A stretch of 64,000 nt of DNA from Cytidiella melzeri (Eukaryota; Basidiomycota; Agaricomycetes; Polyporales; Irpicaceae), in NCBI GenBank assembly GCA_022592445.1, contig JABYQR010000183.1, positions 24,892 to 88,891 of the forward strand, written 5' to 3'. Below the pieces are notes generated by a model. The model worked only from the letters and a program-made list of their open reading frames with translations, did no database searches and was not told the origin of the DNA. Below are positions 25,590 through 38,900 of this stretch, piece after piece (the stretch's first letter is position 1; the number at the start of each line of letters is the position of its first letter). A program made the translations under genes and the position numbers.

Positions 25590-27577
25590 TCAGCATCTCC
25601 CACCAAGTGAACAGACGAAACAAACGTACCTAACATACAAATCATCTCGCCACCCAGACACCGACTCGGTATCTTCAGCTTCCCACGTATAGCCCGAGTC
25701 CCGATCCGAGCTTCCACCCCTGGCGATGGAACCAGGACTCGGAGTGCCAATCCCCGATATTGCAGAGACGTCGATCCCCAGCAGACTCAAGTCAACCTCC
25801 AAGACACTCGAGCTCACAGATTCCCGTACGTCTCCCGTGTCGACTGTGAACCTCTGGTGCTGGAAATGCTGGACACGTCCCCACCGTTCAATCAAAGACG
25901 ATAAAGGCCGAAGGCTCTCGTCGATGACAGAGTCTTCTACGTCTGCTTCCTCAGGAATGGCGCACAGAGGTCCACCTGGTTTTCGTAAAAGAGACTCTGA
26001 GAGGCTAGTGGTGTTCGCGGGAGATCGTGAATCAGAACCAGAGCTAGGACCCGAGGTAGAGCTGTCGCTGAGAGAAAACCCCAGCCCGAGGGCTTCTGTG
26101 ACCGCGTCAATGTCGAGCTTGCCGTTCTTCATCAAGTCGTCCAAGTCCCAATGAGGTGAATGAGGTACGGAAGCTGCCGGGCTTGTGTGAGATGCCTCAG
26201 TTTTGGACATAGAGAAATACCCGTCCGAGTTCGATAAGCTTGAGGACGAAGAACTTGTGACAGGGTTGCGTAAAGGTGAAGGGCCGATTGAAGGGCTTCC
26301 GCTCTTCCTGCGTTGGGCCTTTGGTCTGGGAGCGACAAGTCGTTCAACGACGTATTGAGCTGGACTGGCGGAGAGATAGTCGATACTAGCCTTTGAAGCT
26401 ATGCGCGGGACGGAAATATTGAGAGGACGGGTAGTAGGGGATAAAGGTGTACTGATCGGTACAATGCTAGTCTGCTGTATCTGGCCTGCTGCAGATCGCT
26501 TATTGGAAGTTGGGACAGTGAGAAGAGAGCCATTTTGGACTGATGTCGAGAAAGCGGCGCTAGTCATCGAAATTACTGGTTGGCTTACGTCAGCGGCGGC
26601 AGAGCGCGAAGTCCTTGACAGCGAATCCAAAAGGCTGGCAGACGACTTAGCAGGTGTGCTAGGAGGTGTCTCGAATGGAGGAGCTGCAAAAGAGTTAGCA
26701 CGCGTGGCGATCTCCCGAGAACAAGAAACTCACTCGGACTATGAGAGCCATTTCGACCAGTGGAACCCGTACTCCTTGATGTCTCTTGTTTTGGAATGTC
26801 GTCTTGCCAAGACGCTACCACGGGCTCCATCATCTGCATCAATGTAGGAGACAGCGACGATGTCGAAATCTCTATTCGAGAGGAGGAGCTGTTGCTTTTC
26901 GAACGGACCGACTCTGAGTACGCAGGTAATCGAGGGTGGCTTGCTGAGCAAGGAGGTGAGTTAGGATGAATCGCAGCGCAGTTGCCGACGTTGCTATCCG
27001 GCGAGTACATTTCGAGGAAGGAGAGCGACATAGCGCGCGACTTTGAGGAGGTACTTGAAGCATGGCGAGAGCTCCTGTGTCCTGCGACACTGACATCATG
27101 AGAACGATGAGAGCTACCGAATCTCGAGCGGGTGGCAGTAGATGGCGAGGCAGCGCGAGATGCTGCTTCAGAACCTTCAGAGCATGCCTTCCTCAATGCC
27201 TTGTCAATTCGCACTTTCACCCGCGTTTCCCACTCTGGTGATCCCAGCATTCCAACAGCGTAGCCAGACAAGCAGCTCAAGTCCAATTTACGAGAGCCTT
27301 TCTTCAGCACTTTGGGTTCCAGACCAAGACCGACGAGAGGAGGCGAGAACTTGACTTCCGCTTCCGCATGCGCAACCTCTGAGTGAATAGATTCTGCACG
27401 GCGATACTTCATGTATGCATACTTGACAACGGCTAGAAGAACAAACGGAGCGCACACGCCGAGTACGACCGCCACAGGTGACGGACCAGACATGACAGAG
27501 ACCAAGGGAGGGGGTATAGGAATCGCAGCCGTAGAACAAGAACACAAAAGAGCGACTAGTAGATAGAGAGGACCCAT
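25590..27577 (-). CDS. predicted single-pass membrane protein, Ser-rich, unknown function
   Basis: Two exons (27577-26734, 26683-25590) give 645 residues. The N-terminus starts MGPLYLLVALLCSCSTAA, which looks like a signal peptide or anchor. A second hydrophobic segment (PVAVVLGVCAPFVLLAVVKYAYM, about residues 34-56) is followed by KYRR, so the long remainder is probably cytoplasmic. That tail is disordered-looking, Ser/Pro/Thr-rich with Arg patches and a late acidic LDVDAVTE-like stretch. The intron is set by phase: SHSP + T + PPFETPP. A further intron near the 3' end (GTACGT...GATGCAG) could replace the last residues with SDGVGLAC. No domain recognised. Confidence 0.65.
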
Positions 27578-27714
27578 CGCGCTTTCAAGGCGACGCGTGA
27601 GCCAGGCAGAATGAGAGGTGGTGGTCCGAAAGCAAGTTCAACTTGAGAGTACATGTTCCAATCTTGGTGCAGGTGAGTGTGATAGTGTCCGTATATAGTA
27701 GGCGTTTAGGGGTA

Positions 27715-29257
27715 TCACATCCTGGTAAGCCAGCTCTGCATGATGTTCGGAGTTGCACTGGTGACAGAGCTCGCCGACTTCTTAGGTGAATTCTGCACTC
27801 AAGTTCTCACATGACTAACATCCTCGCATATACGAGCGTGCTTACCTTTGGCTTAGCACGCTGCTGGAAGATACCAGAGACACTTCAGGGCCGCTGACGA
27901 CCAGATAACAGCGGTGCTTACCTTCTTGGAGGGTGTGCTGGGTGTCTGTCGGAATGCTGACGATCAGTACCATGTCAAAGATGCCAACGTGATGCTCACC
28001 TTCGAGGTGGTAGCCTCTTTAGATCGATCAACGTATTCTACTCTGGAGTCGTCTTCCCATGTGTTCATTTTCTCAAGCGGCTGTTCGTTGTCTTGGTCGT
28101 CATCCTCGTTGTCGCAGAGGTCGATAACTTCGTGACTGACAGCCTTTCCAGATTTCTTGCGAGGTGACGCAGCAGGCGAAGAGGCCGTCGAATCGCTCCT
28201 TCTGCGCTTTGTTGGCGAGGCCTGAGAGCTTGAGGGCGAGGCCTTGTCTGCAACTTGTCTTGCGAACATCGCCTGAATGCCGTCACGACGTTCAGAGACG
28301 GGTTCAATGAACGTAGGAGACTCAGTTCCCACTTTGCCCACTTCCTTGGGCACCTGATAGCTGTACAGCATTCAATGAGTGCTATGGTCCTCTAGTCGTT
28401 GCTGTGCTTACCAGGTTAGTGGTACGGTCGCGTCGCTGTATGGCTGGACCATCTTGGTCAAAATTGCATTCCAAGAGCCTGAGGATGTATCCAGCCAGGT
28501 GTTGAGTGCATCTGTGGTAGGTAGCATTACCGGTTGCCTGTCATGAAGCCAGCTGAATTCCTGATTGGCATTTGTCGTTACAATCGTAAAAGTCCACAAA
28601 GGCTCAGCTTGTCCTGATACTGCGATCATGGTGTGTCCTTATTGTTCTACGAAGCGTAAGACGCACCTTCTAAAGTAACACAGTCGTACAAGCCCGCGAG
28701 GAGCATAAGCTTACTGTCGCTGCGTTTCGTGAGATGCGGCAAGCGGACTTTGCCCTTCTTAAGCCACTCATAATACCCTTGACATGGAATAGCGCAGCGA
28801 TTCCTCCCTTTGATGCTACCCCACATACCTCCGCTGCCTTCGACAAGAGCTTCACAGCGTGCATTGATGGTATTCAGGTTACCGTCGTCGTGCTTACTCC
28901 AGTGTGGGACGAGACCCCATTTCATGGTGTGCAAAATAACTTTGTCTGCTTCTTCTGAGTGGCTAGCGGAAGCTGCTCCCGCGTGAGCATGTCCACGTCG
29001 TATCACGGGCGCATGAGAGCGGGGTGCTATATTATACCTAGAGGACCGTACGTATTATTGTATACAGCAGCAATAACCAGCGGCGCTCATTTACCTGGGA
29101 TAAAAGTGCTCCTGGGCTACCCATTCTCCAACCTGAACATTATAGCCGTGCAACTCCTCAATCTGGTTGTGCTGCGCAAGTAGACATGAGACGGTGGCAC
29201 AAAAATCTCACTGGTGATTATGCTCACAGGTATGCCTAGAGCAAAACGACCGCACAT
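27715..29257 (-). CDS. SRAP-domain protein (HMCES/YedK family)
   Basis: SRAP proteins bind abasic sites in single-stranded DNA and crosslink to them through Cys2, shielding replication forks. Eight exons (29257-29228, 29171-29095, 29037-28667, 28613-28412, 28360-28000, 27945-27922, 27863-27846, 27792-27715) sum to 1161 nt, or 386 residues. The start at 29257 is fixed by MCGRFALG, because Met removal exposes the catalytic Cys. Other marks: RYNIAPR, WGLVPHW, NARCE, CQGYYEW (catalytic Glu) and the His in WLHDRQPVML. A basic Ser-rich tail follows. It needs two small exons (24 and 18 nt: TPSTPSKK and QRAKPK) and ends NIMQSWLTRM. The gene is divergent from the TAF8-like gene with only 143 bp between start codons. 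Confidence 0.9.
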
Positions 29258-29400
29258 TGGTGGGAAGGATAGAGCTTTATCGAAGACTGGCTCAAGCGCC
29301 GAGGAGAGAAGCACGCGGGAAATCAATTATTGAATCGGAGATCAATGCCACTCACAACCGTCCTCGTCGTTGCTCACAGGGAGCTCATCACAAGCCGGCA

Positions 29401-31166
29401 ATGGACGTAGGGGCGAAGAGATTACTGGAGACGGTCACTATTGAGACTTTACATGCTCATCAATTCTCGCGTGCCTCTAGTCAGGCGACTCTGGTACTGA
29501 CCGATCTCCTCTCTCGTTACCTCACACTACTGTCGACAACATGCGCGAAATATGCTGAGCATGCAGGACGACTACGACTAAATGCGAGGGATGCGGAACA
29601 TGCCTTGCGCGAATTGGGCGTGGATGTGGCCGAGTTGAGCCAGTATTGCGCGACGGAAGGACGGGAGATGTCACGGTACGCGGTACACACAGCTAGGCGT
29701 GTTGAAGACTTGAATGACTTCAAGGGTCCGTTTTTGCATGATACCTGTCTGCTGTGCATGCTGACACTGCAACTCTATCTAGCACTACTTTCGTCTGGTC
29801 TACGCGAGGACCACGACGATGCAATTCCGTTAATATATGGACCAGTCCCAGAAGAAGCATTCATAGAAGACAACGAGGACCCTCAGAGCGAAAGGGAGGG
29901 GGAGGAGGAAGAACCACTTTTGAAGCTGCAGGATGTGACTATGGACTCGGAGACTGTGATGAAGGAGAAGGAAGACGAACGGATGGAAAGTCCCCGTCCC
30001 CTCACACCGCCGCTCCCGCTTTCGCCAATATCGAATCCATCTACACCCCCAAGAAAGCGACCGAGAACTGCGCACTGGGAACCTCCACCCCATATACCGG
30101 ATTTTCTCCCTCCATTCCCTAGCAATACACCTCGAAATACCCCTTCACCCCCACCCACGGCCCTACCTCCCGCTGGAAGCTCAACGATCGCCCCCGTTAA
30201 CCCTGTTAAGCTTGAACGTCCCGTTACACCGCCTCCGGAGGTGTCCTTTGGAGCTGCAGATTATAGGACGTCGATCCCTTATAGCGTTTCGTCAATATCT
30301 TCACAACCAACACGGCATCTTCCAGCGCGGATGCCCAGTCCACCGCCTACACCGAAGCCATATGAGCTTCCGGTGACGCAGTCGGCGTTATACCAAGCAT
30401 ACCACCACGTTCTCACGCATCCTCCATCGAAGGATCCGGGACCAGCCAACCCCGCCAGGTATAAAGTTGCTTTGGAGCTCATCGAGCAAACGGAAAATGA
30501 GTCACGCTGGGAGCCTCATTGTACGTTGTACGGTGTTTCCACGCCTAATGCCCCGCGAGTGGCTCCCATAGGACCATCATACCCACAAGTCATTGCTGAC
30601 GCTTCTGAGGAGAAGTCGGGGAAGGACAAAGGGAAAGAGGCTGATGTTGATGCGAGGTTACCCAAAAAACCGCCACGGTCTATCCTTGGTACAGAGCGGA
30701 TAGCACCGCTTATAAGCCAACAGCCGTCTCGAATACCGGCGCTGGCTTTGCGAGTTCTACCGGTATGCTTTTTCTTATGATTTATAGCTGCGTTAATTCT
30801 GATGTTCTCTGGCTGCAGGGGCCTATACATACTCGAACTACCAAGGTCACACATCCGCCCGTTTTATCGCGGGGCACGCAGAAACTCCTCTACGGACCTG
30901 GCGTCAACGCCCATTGGAACTCAGGCACAGGGTTGCCTGGTGTCGCCCCTACTCCTCAGCTACCGAACGGAGTCAAGAAAGAGAAGGACAAAGACACGTC
31001 TGCCTCGAAAGCCCTCCCTGACGCTAAGATGTACGCGACCTGGAGCTGGGACCAGAAGAGCTACCGCGAGCCGCTTTCGCTCGCCAACCGACGGATGCGC
31101 ATGGGGAGCGTACAGTTGTCGAGCGTAGTCGGCAACGGACGACGTGCGAGCGAGAGTCGCGGGTGA
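29401..31166 (+). CDS. bromodomain-associated histone-fold protein, TAF8-like
   Basis: Two exons (29401-30762, 30819-31166) give 569 residues. Residues 1-80 (AKRLLETVTIETLHAHQF...NARDAEHALRELG) match the histone-fold BTP domain of TFIID subunits TAF3 and TAF8. A PHIPDFLPPFP motif near residue 220 resembles the conserved TAF8 C-terminal segment, which favours TAF8. The rest is Pro/Ser-rich with an acidic patch (about residues 150-190). The role would be dimerising with TAF10 in general transcription factor TFIID. The ATG at 29401 is the first Met directly before the fold. An upstream in-frame extension lacks a Met close by. TAF3 or an SPT7-related protein remains possible. Confidence 0.68.
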
Positions 31167-31329
31167 TCCTTACAGGCATACAGTTTCTTTAGAAATACTT
31201 ACGTTTTATTATGTTTGAGAGTGCGCTGTCGGACTGTTTTCGAGATAATTGCTGGGCAGGACACATGTATTCACTCTGCAGCATTGAGCAATGCATATAA
31301 GTTACATACACAAATTTTGATCAACAGCT

Positions 31330-32599
31330 TTAGCTTCCCTTGACACTTATCGTCACGTTGTTGCATTGCAAAAGGCTGAATCTCACCTGGCCGGCGGCGG
31401 CTAGTTGAGTACATAGGTCCTCTTCAACGTTCAGATCTTCTTCCATTTGCCTGTGGATGCCTGCCCGCTTTTCAGCACTGCTCTAGCAAATCATGTCGAG
31501 GTAAGTAAGGGTCATGATATGAAGAGCAATGTCGCCCATACCCTTGCAGTGTTCGCCATTAACTCTGGTGTCTTACGGCGGTCGTGTCCTCGAGAGGACC
31601 TAGCAGCCGAGGAGTCGGGGGCATGAAGGCGCATGCCTAAAGGAGCAACTCTGTTCTTATAGCACGGGAAGATGGTGTCAACAGTTGGGCTTCGCGTCTT
31701 GGGGTGCGGTTCGGAGGGGGACTTGTGTTCGTATGTCTTTCTCGTTTCGCAGGAAAAGCGGATCGGCTGCTGGAGGTATCATCGTGATGCGTGGACCGCG
31801 TACACTTGCCACGAGTGGGCGGGCGTGAGGCTACGGGGTAATTGTCAATCGCTCACTCGAAAATTGTTGGGGTGCAAAGCACTTACCAGCGCTGGTAACG
31901 AGCACCGGAATCTGGGTTGGTCAGGAAGTGGAATCTGACAATGTCCGCTTACCTGTCTGCCTCGAAGTCCGAGCTAGATTCATCGTCTGCGAACGATTCG
32001 TTACAACCGAAAACAAAGTTAAATCTGAACACCGCGAAAGGTTTGTTCAGGTGTTGTAGATAGTCATCAAGCTTGAGAACATGTTTCGTCGCAGGGATTC
32101 GGGGGTTTTGGTAGACTTCCAGTCGGACGGATCCCTCGATCTGATTCTGATTCTCCTCTGATATCACCATGAGTACACGACTTTACGATTGGCTAATTGT
32201 GACCGACTCACTGGACCGTGGTGTGTATGGAAATCTCAGTCCATCTCTGAACTCCTTTTCGAGATTGGACTTCTGCGTTCTACTGTCCGTCCAGCCCTTT
32301 TTCAAAAAAATTACCGCGGCCTTCTTCTCACGAGACGTCTTGTCGTTCTTGACGTAGACTACAAACAATGCGCTATACGGTATGGGAGAATCCATAGTAT
32401 GCCAGTGTAGAGTGAACTCCTAGACGATATTCGCGTGTGTTACTGAGCTCCAGTATTCTCAAGCATAACTCACCCGTCGCCGACCATACGCTATTGTCGC
32501 AACGCTTTCATAGTCCCTTTGTTGAGTTTGCGCGGTCGCATGGACGTCTGTGCCGTCAGGACATGAGACCCACACTTGTATACCATTGAAGTCGAGCAT
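31330..32599 (-). CDS. DUF7918-like fungal protein
   Basis: The first three exons (32599-32474, 32419-32212, 32157-31953) are well supported. MLDFNGIQVWVSC opens a beta-rich domain, followed by EFTLHWHTMD, VVYVKNDKTSREKKAAVIF, GSVRLEVYQNPR and FAVFRFNF. This layout fits the basidiomycete DUF7918 family, whose function is unknown. Downstream exons coding for an Asp/Ser-rich part, a KTPELMANTAR stretch and a helix AEKRAGIHRQMEEDLN (about 31390-31480) are plausible, but their splicing is unresolved, so the 3' end is approximate. Such genes are often multicopy in Agaricomycetes. Confidence 0.55.
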
Positions 32600-33032
32600 G
32601 GTAACAGCGGAAAGAGCTGAGAGTGTATGTTGCGGGTGAGTCAGGTATACTATAATCCATGTTAGCGAGGATTATATAGCAAGCAGCTGCGACAAGTCAC
32701 ATAGTCGAGATTCACGGACGCGACGGATTGGAACGTGTCGCAGTGTGTTTTCTCCGATGGTCATGAGGCAAACATATGATTCAATTGCGCTTGAAGCGAC
32801 ATCGATAATGTCGTAAAACCGGCATATATTTGAAGGAACAGCAACGGAGAGCGAGTGTTTAAACTGCGGCTAAAGAGATAACAGAGACCTGACAAAGCGG
32901 GCCTTTGTGTCAAACAGATGGAATTGCGGTCGAGAAACAGCGATCACTCACGAAAGAAATGATATCAAGACAGATGCGAGAGCAATGTGAAAGGCAAAAC
33001 GGGAACGAAAACATGTGCGCGACTGGTCCCTG

Positions 33033-35562
33033 CTAGATGTACGCAGAACTTTCCAGGCCAGCTTTGCTGACTCGCCTCGTTGGCTGCAGCGTCGCCGCAT
33101 TCACAGGGGCTCTACGGGCATGGCGATACCTGCCTTCTGAATCCTTGATCTCCATCTCCTGCTGTGAGTCTCCCAGCTGTGCGACGTCCACCATCATAGG
33201 AACCAAATTCAAAGAATGCTGTGCGGCAAATGCGGGAGGTAAACTTTCACGAATATGCTGCGGTCTTCGGCCACCCAAAGCGACGCCGTAGTTGCCTCCC
33301 ATAGTACCGCCTCCTGTGTTTCCACTATCCGTACCAGACTCCTGCGGCATCTTCACAACACCAACCGATTTTCCTCCCAGTTCCTGCTCTTCGAACGTCA
33401 TGAGCTCTGAGACAAACCCGATATTCGGCGATATTCCTTTGCGCCGGTCGAGCACAAACTCGTACGCTTTCGACAGCGGCCAGTGGTTAGCGTGTATTAG
33501 GTAGGCCATCACAGCCGTGACAGATCTGGATTTCCCTGCTTTACAGTGCACGTACGTCGGAGCAGAATGCAGACGAGCATCGTCTGACGATGAAAGATAG
33601 AAATGCGGATTAGATGTAATGCGGTGTGCTAGTGTTGAGAAGCTCACCGAGGATGGCGCACACGTCACGAACGCCTTTCGTAATGTTATCTTCCTCAACT
33701 GTATCTCGCATGGGTATATGCACGTATCGCTCGAAGCGCTCTCGAAGATGTAATCCATGGTCATCGTCGCACTCGGCAGCTATGTTGACAATTCGTTTCA
33801 CCCCGTGCGATTGTAGTTCCTCCACGTGCTCTTCGATGGTCAACTCTGGACCAAGGAAAAGGAAATTTGGAAGAATGGTGGACACCGTGAACTCAGGGAA
33901 TGGCTCTTCAGTGCTCGGACCGTTGTCTTCTGGGCGTGCAGTGGCCGGAGACCGAGGTATTGGTGTTCTGGGAGATCGCGGGGGACTGAACGTCGACAAT
34001 GAAGGTGTACGGGGTGCCTCCAGCTCCTCAGTGGAGCGACCCGGTGAAGGGGAGAGTAGACGTGAAGAATCTGATTGAGGTTGAGTAGCAAGTGAGAGAT
34101 TGAGGTGACCAGGAGATCGCGAACGACTACGCAGTGATTTACCGCTCGACTGAGCGGGCAAAACAGATAGATGATTGGTTGACATCGGGACTTGCAGTTT
34201 GGGAAGCGCAGGAGTAGAGGCATAGTCTGTGTCCAGTCTGCGAAGGGAAGGTATACTGGGTCGACGGGGAGGCTGTGGCCGCGAGAAGACCGTCGCAGAT
34301 GGTGCTGGAGAGGGGCTGGACAAGTCATTTCCATTCCATGACGATAATCTGGTGGACATGATGGGAAGAGGCGAAGGGATCGGCCGCTCAACTTCAGGAA
34401 CAGCTTTCGAACGAGCAGCGGTCTGAGTGTCTAATTGCCCCAATCCGCCTAGAGGTCGTCTTATACTTCCGGATACTGTAGGAGGCGAAGATATCGTGGG
34501 TCTTAGTATAGATGATGGATAACCACTATCCGCGTCTGAGCTGGTTATGAGAAGCTGAGATAGGTATGAATGGCCGCGAGCCGCTGCGAAACCACCCTCC
34601 AGGTAATCCACGCTTCCATGAGGCAGAAGCGGCGCAACAATGTCCATGGTAGCCCAAGCAGCAGATTGGGCACCATTCCGGTCTCGCTGAAGCATGCCCT
34701 GGTCGTAAACGATTACATCGCCGTCCCAATCTTCTCCAGTCAGTAGGTCGTCCCAGACTTGTTTGCCGTCCTCGGTAGTTATGAATTGTCGAAGCGCATC
34801 AATTGAAGGAAAAGCACCAGCTGTTTTACGGGAACGCCTCAGAATGAGAGATGGGATGTTCATGTTAACGCTGTGTTGCAGATGAGATGCATTGAATGAT
34901 GTGACCGATCGCGTGTCGATGAGTAACGGTCGTGTAGGGGATGTCAGCCGGGCCATCAGTAGCGCGGGGCTGATGCCACATACTGACGCATCGACAGTAG
35001 GTTGAGGATAATGAGAATGCGTGCTGGACGAGGATGTGTCGGCCGATGGATGTCGGGTGTGGTAAAACGCACTGAGAGGAGTTGCTCGAAATTCATCAGA
35101 GGGCGTGAAGTATGCACTGGCAGGGGTGGCTCCCTCCTCGTCTGGACTAGGTGAACACAGTTCTGCCGAATCTGAAAGTGAGTCGGGAGGTGAGTACGAG
35201 GATTGAGACGAGGAAGCAACTGGTGCGTCCGTCTGCGATGTCCGCATCGAACCTGAGGCAGAACGTATCGGTCGCAGTCGCAGGTTGTTGCGCACGCTGC
35301 GTCGTAGTTTGGCCAGCAAGGCGAGGTCCTTGGATATATCGTCAGAGTCAAATGCAGTGTCTCCGCTGCCAATTACTGGGAATGCGTCCTGGGATTCCGA
35401 GGAACTGGACGACAGTGGAGAGGAGTGGTATCCGTCCTCATCCTGCTCATCTTCGACATCTCCGCCTGTGTCTTCCACTGGAGTCTGCAGTTCTATTACC
35501 GTCTTCGGGACAGGTCTCTTGCTAATCTGTAACGAGAGGTTTGGTGGACGTTTTGACTGCAT
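33033..35562 (-). CDS. dual-specificity phosphatase with rhodanese domain (MAPK phosphatase-like)
   Basis: Two exons (35562-33648, 33583-33033) give 821 residues. A disordered N-terminus is followed by a rhodanese/CDC25-like domain (about 195-330: LLIDTRSVTSFNASHL, DVIVYDQG, YLEGGFAAA), a Ser/Pro-rich linker, and a C-terminal DSP domain (from about 560). The catalytic loop is HCKAGKSRS, with Cys and Arg present. This rhodanese-DSP order is that of MAP-kinase phosphatases such as Msg5 and the metazoan MKPs. The single intron lies just before the catalytic loop and joins ILD to DARLHSAPTYVHC. The first ATG in frame is at 35562. The expected role is turning off a MAPK pathway. Confidence 0.85.
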
Positions 35563-35999
35563 TTGTAGCAACTAGTCGTAGAGGCAGAGTAAGCTGCGCT
35601 TCCAAGTCAAGTTCCTCAAGGCTGTACGACCAGGATACAGATGTCTATGATTTGAGAGTTGTGGTTCTCACGAGCACAGCAGAACGTTGAGTGAGGTTGG
35701 CTTGTAGAAGTTGAAGAGAATCCAGGCACTGAGGTGTAATTACGCGAAACACTTACTACCTCGCGCGTGATTTCTTATCATTAATTATAATTAGTCTTGA
35801 GGACCGACGCCCCGGCCGGCTACAGAAGCTGTGTTGTGGTGACGGCCGGAGTTCCGGAACTCATCAGAGGTCTGCTCGGGACAAGCTATTTTTCTGATAA
35901 TTCTACGCCGGGCAAATTTCCAGAAAAATCAAACTCAGCTTCCTCTTACCCTCACCTCGTCGTTTTGCAACGCATAGCAGGACACGAGTCTCGTTCAGA
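35563..35999. promoter_or_regulatory. divergent spacer between phosphatase and Def1-like gene
   Basis: 437 bp separating two divergent starts, presumably with both promoters. The AT-rich segment at 35770-35800 is the only notable feature. Confidence 0.4.
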
Positions 36000-38900
36000 A
36001 TGTACAACTCTTCCGCGTATCGCAAACAACAGCCCACTGCAGACGTTGCTGCATCTGGCAAATTCAGTAAGCAAGCTCAGCACCTGCAAGAAGCATTTCC
36101 GTCTTGGTCTAGTGAGGGTAATCACGTCTGTGCTCAAAGACTATGCGGTGCTCTGATTTCAGGTGTTAGACCTACAGTCTCTCCTAGTCGAGGTTGGTGG
36201 CGACATTGATGCTGCAGCCACCAGGATTTCAGAAGGTATTGCAAGTGTCGTGCGCCGCGTCATTCATTCATTCACGAGGTAATGCACCTAGGTCATGCCG
36301 AGCAGTGGGGCTCCGTCATACGCAAGAAGGACAAAAAGTCGCAACTCTCAACCCCCCAGTCTCAATCTAAGGAGCTTCCTGGAAGCAGAGAGCGCGGCGA
36401 GTTCCGTGGCAGGGGCGGCCGTGGTGGTAGAGGCGGTTCTGGACGCGGCGGCGCAGCTCGGGGAACCTTCGCTCGCGGCGGTCACCAAGAACCGAACGGC
36501 CGTCATGCGAAAGCTGGTAATACCACGGCTGACGACACAGTTTCTAAGGCGAATGGTGAGACTGTAGCTGCAGACGGCCCTGTTGCCCCCGAGCCAATTT
36601 CTCCCAAGGCTGAAGACACGAGCGCTCCGACTGTCGATGCACTTGCTCTTTCGGATCCCGCGTCGCCATGGCCTACGACGACTCCGACAACTTGGGGAGG
36701 CGATACCGCAAAGCTGAATGGCAATGTTGCCACCGTTATTCCTGCTTCAGCTAAAGCACAGAAAACGCCGGCAACTTCGAAGCTTTCGTGGGCACAAATT
36801 GCCAAGTACGTCTTGCTGAATTGTAGTAGTCAAAATGCCCTCTGAGTTGATGTCAATAGACCACAAGAAAAGCCGAACCCTCCCCCAGCTGCTACTCCCG
36901 CTCCCGCTCCTGTGCCACCTACAATTCCTGCGTCAGCGGCGACACCGGCCCCTGCTTTAGCATCTGCACCTGAACCTCCAACAGCGCCCGAACCTGCTAA
37001 AGTTGACAACCAGCCTGAACTTGCTACTGGATGGGAGGAACCTACGACTGTGCAAGCACCCACATGGGACGATGAACCGGTACACCCGAGTAAGCCATCG
37101 GAGCCTCCACATGTCGAGGAGACCCGTTCGAAGGAAGAACAGATACCCGCACCGAAGGTTGAGTTGATCCCCACACCTTCTGCTCTTCCTGTCAAGGCGC
37201 AGGCACCCAGTTTGAAGTTGGATCCAGTTCAAGCACCTGCACCTCTCAAGCCAGCTACTCCTGCTGCTCATACTAGGCCATTATCGGCTGCGCATCGACA
37301 CAGATTCAAGACTGACGAGGCTGTTGTTATGCCCGGTGGTGGGTTCGGAACTTCGCTTGAGAAGATTGGCATGCAGTTCGGTAGCTTGAGCCTTGCAGGT
37401 GATGAGATTGATACTGGCTCGTGAGTACTCCTTGCCACTGTTACTTTCGCTCGCTAATCGTGAGTTTCAATAGTCATGAACCAGCCACAGATCCTGCTCC
37501 TGCCCAGCGAACGTCGGAGCCAATCTCGGCACCAACACCCGAGCCCCTCTCTACTCAACTCACTCAGCCTCCCGCCTTGCAAGTGCAGACGCAAGCTCCG
37601 GAACCAGCCCCAGTACAAGCACCTGTCGCTACGTCGCCTCCGACGCAAACACCCATTACTACTCAGGGCTTGTTCCAATCAGCCATTCCTCAGCAAGCTC
37701 AGCATCAGCAAGCCAACACAACTGCGACACCCACTACAGCCTCCATTCAAACCCCCGTCAGCCAACATCAAACACACTCTGCTCTCCCTTCGTCCCTCTC
37801 GCAACCCGCTCTTCCCGCACAAGTCACCACTCAGCCACAGTCGTCTGCCTCTGCATCCAACATCTCATCATACTCGCATCACATTCCTGCTGCTCCTCCC
37901 TCACTTCCTTCACAGCACCAACTACCTCAGCAAGCACAACCGCAATTGCAAGCTGGTTTACTTTCCCAGCAGTACTCTCAGCATGGCTTGCCCACTCACC
38001 TCGAAAACACTCACAGTCAGCCAGTTTCGCAGTCTCCACAAGTCTCCCATACTCCTCAGCAGAGTGTCGGTGGCCATTCCTCGTACTTCCGCCAACAAGA
38101 GCAGCCGTACTTCCACACTGCCACTCCTCCGGTATCCGCAACTCAGAGTCAAGATGGCCCATACGGCTCGTTTGGTCAGCTCTCAGGGCAAGTTGGACAT
38201 CAAACTCAGGCATCTCACCTCGGTGGCTTCAGCGGCCAGGATTACCAGTACAGTGGGGATAGTCAACGGGTGAGTCCTGCCGAGGAACACCTAAATATGT
38301 GTAACTGACTGAATTGATATGCTGCGCTAGAACTTCTATGAGTCCTACACCGGCCCGACTGGCTTTGGTAGCCGGAACGTGCTCGGTCACGATGAGATTA
38401 AGGGTCTTCCAGGGGCTCCCCAGCAGCCTCACGGAGCTCCGGGCCTCCCTCCTTCGAACGCTCAGCCATCGCAGCAGCTTCCTCAGACTTCGCAGAATAG
38501 CAGTCAATCGCAGCCTACGGGACAAGGTCCCCAGCAGTACCCTCCCCCCGTTCCCTACTACTACACACCATACCCCCAAAACCAGTACTACGGCTCGCCT
38601 TACAGCTCTGGCTACTCTGTTCCCCAGCCGTTCGTCAAGTACCCCGCTGTGTTTCAGGGACCTCCTGGACCCCAGTCTGCTCCCTCGCCCGCGACAAAGC
38701 AGGCACCCGCGTCGGTGCCTTCGCAGTCCCCTTACGGGCAGGGACTTTACGGACAGCAGCACACCTCGAGCCCTTACGGGGACATCGATTACCAGCACAC
38801 TCACCAGCAGGGTGTCAATAACTTGCCCTCGAATGACTACGGCAAGCAGCTCTACGGCGGCAGCGGTCAGAGCATGCAGGGCTTTATGGGTCTGAGTCAG

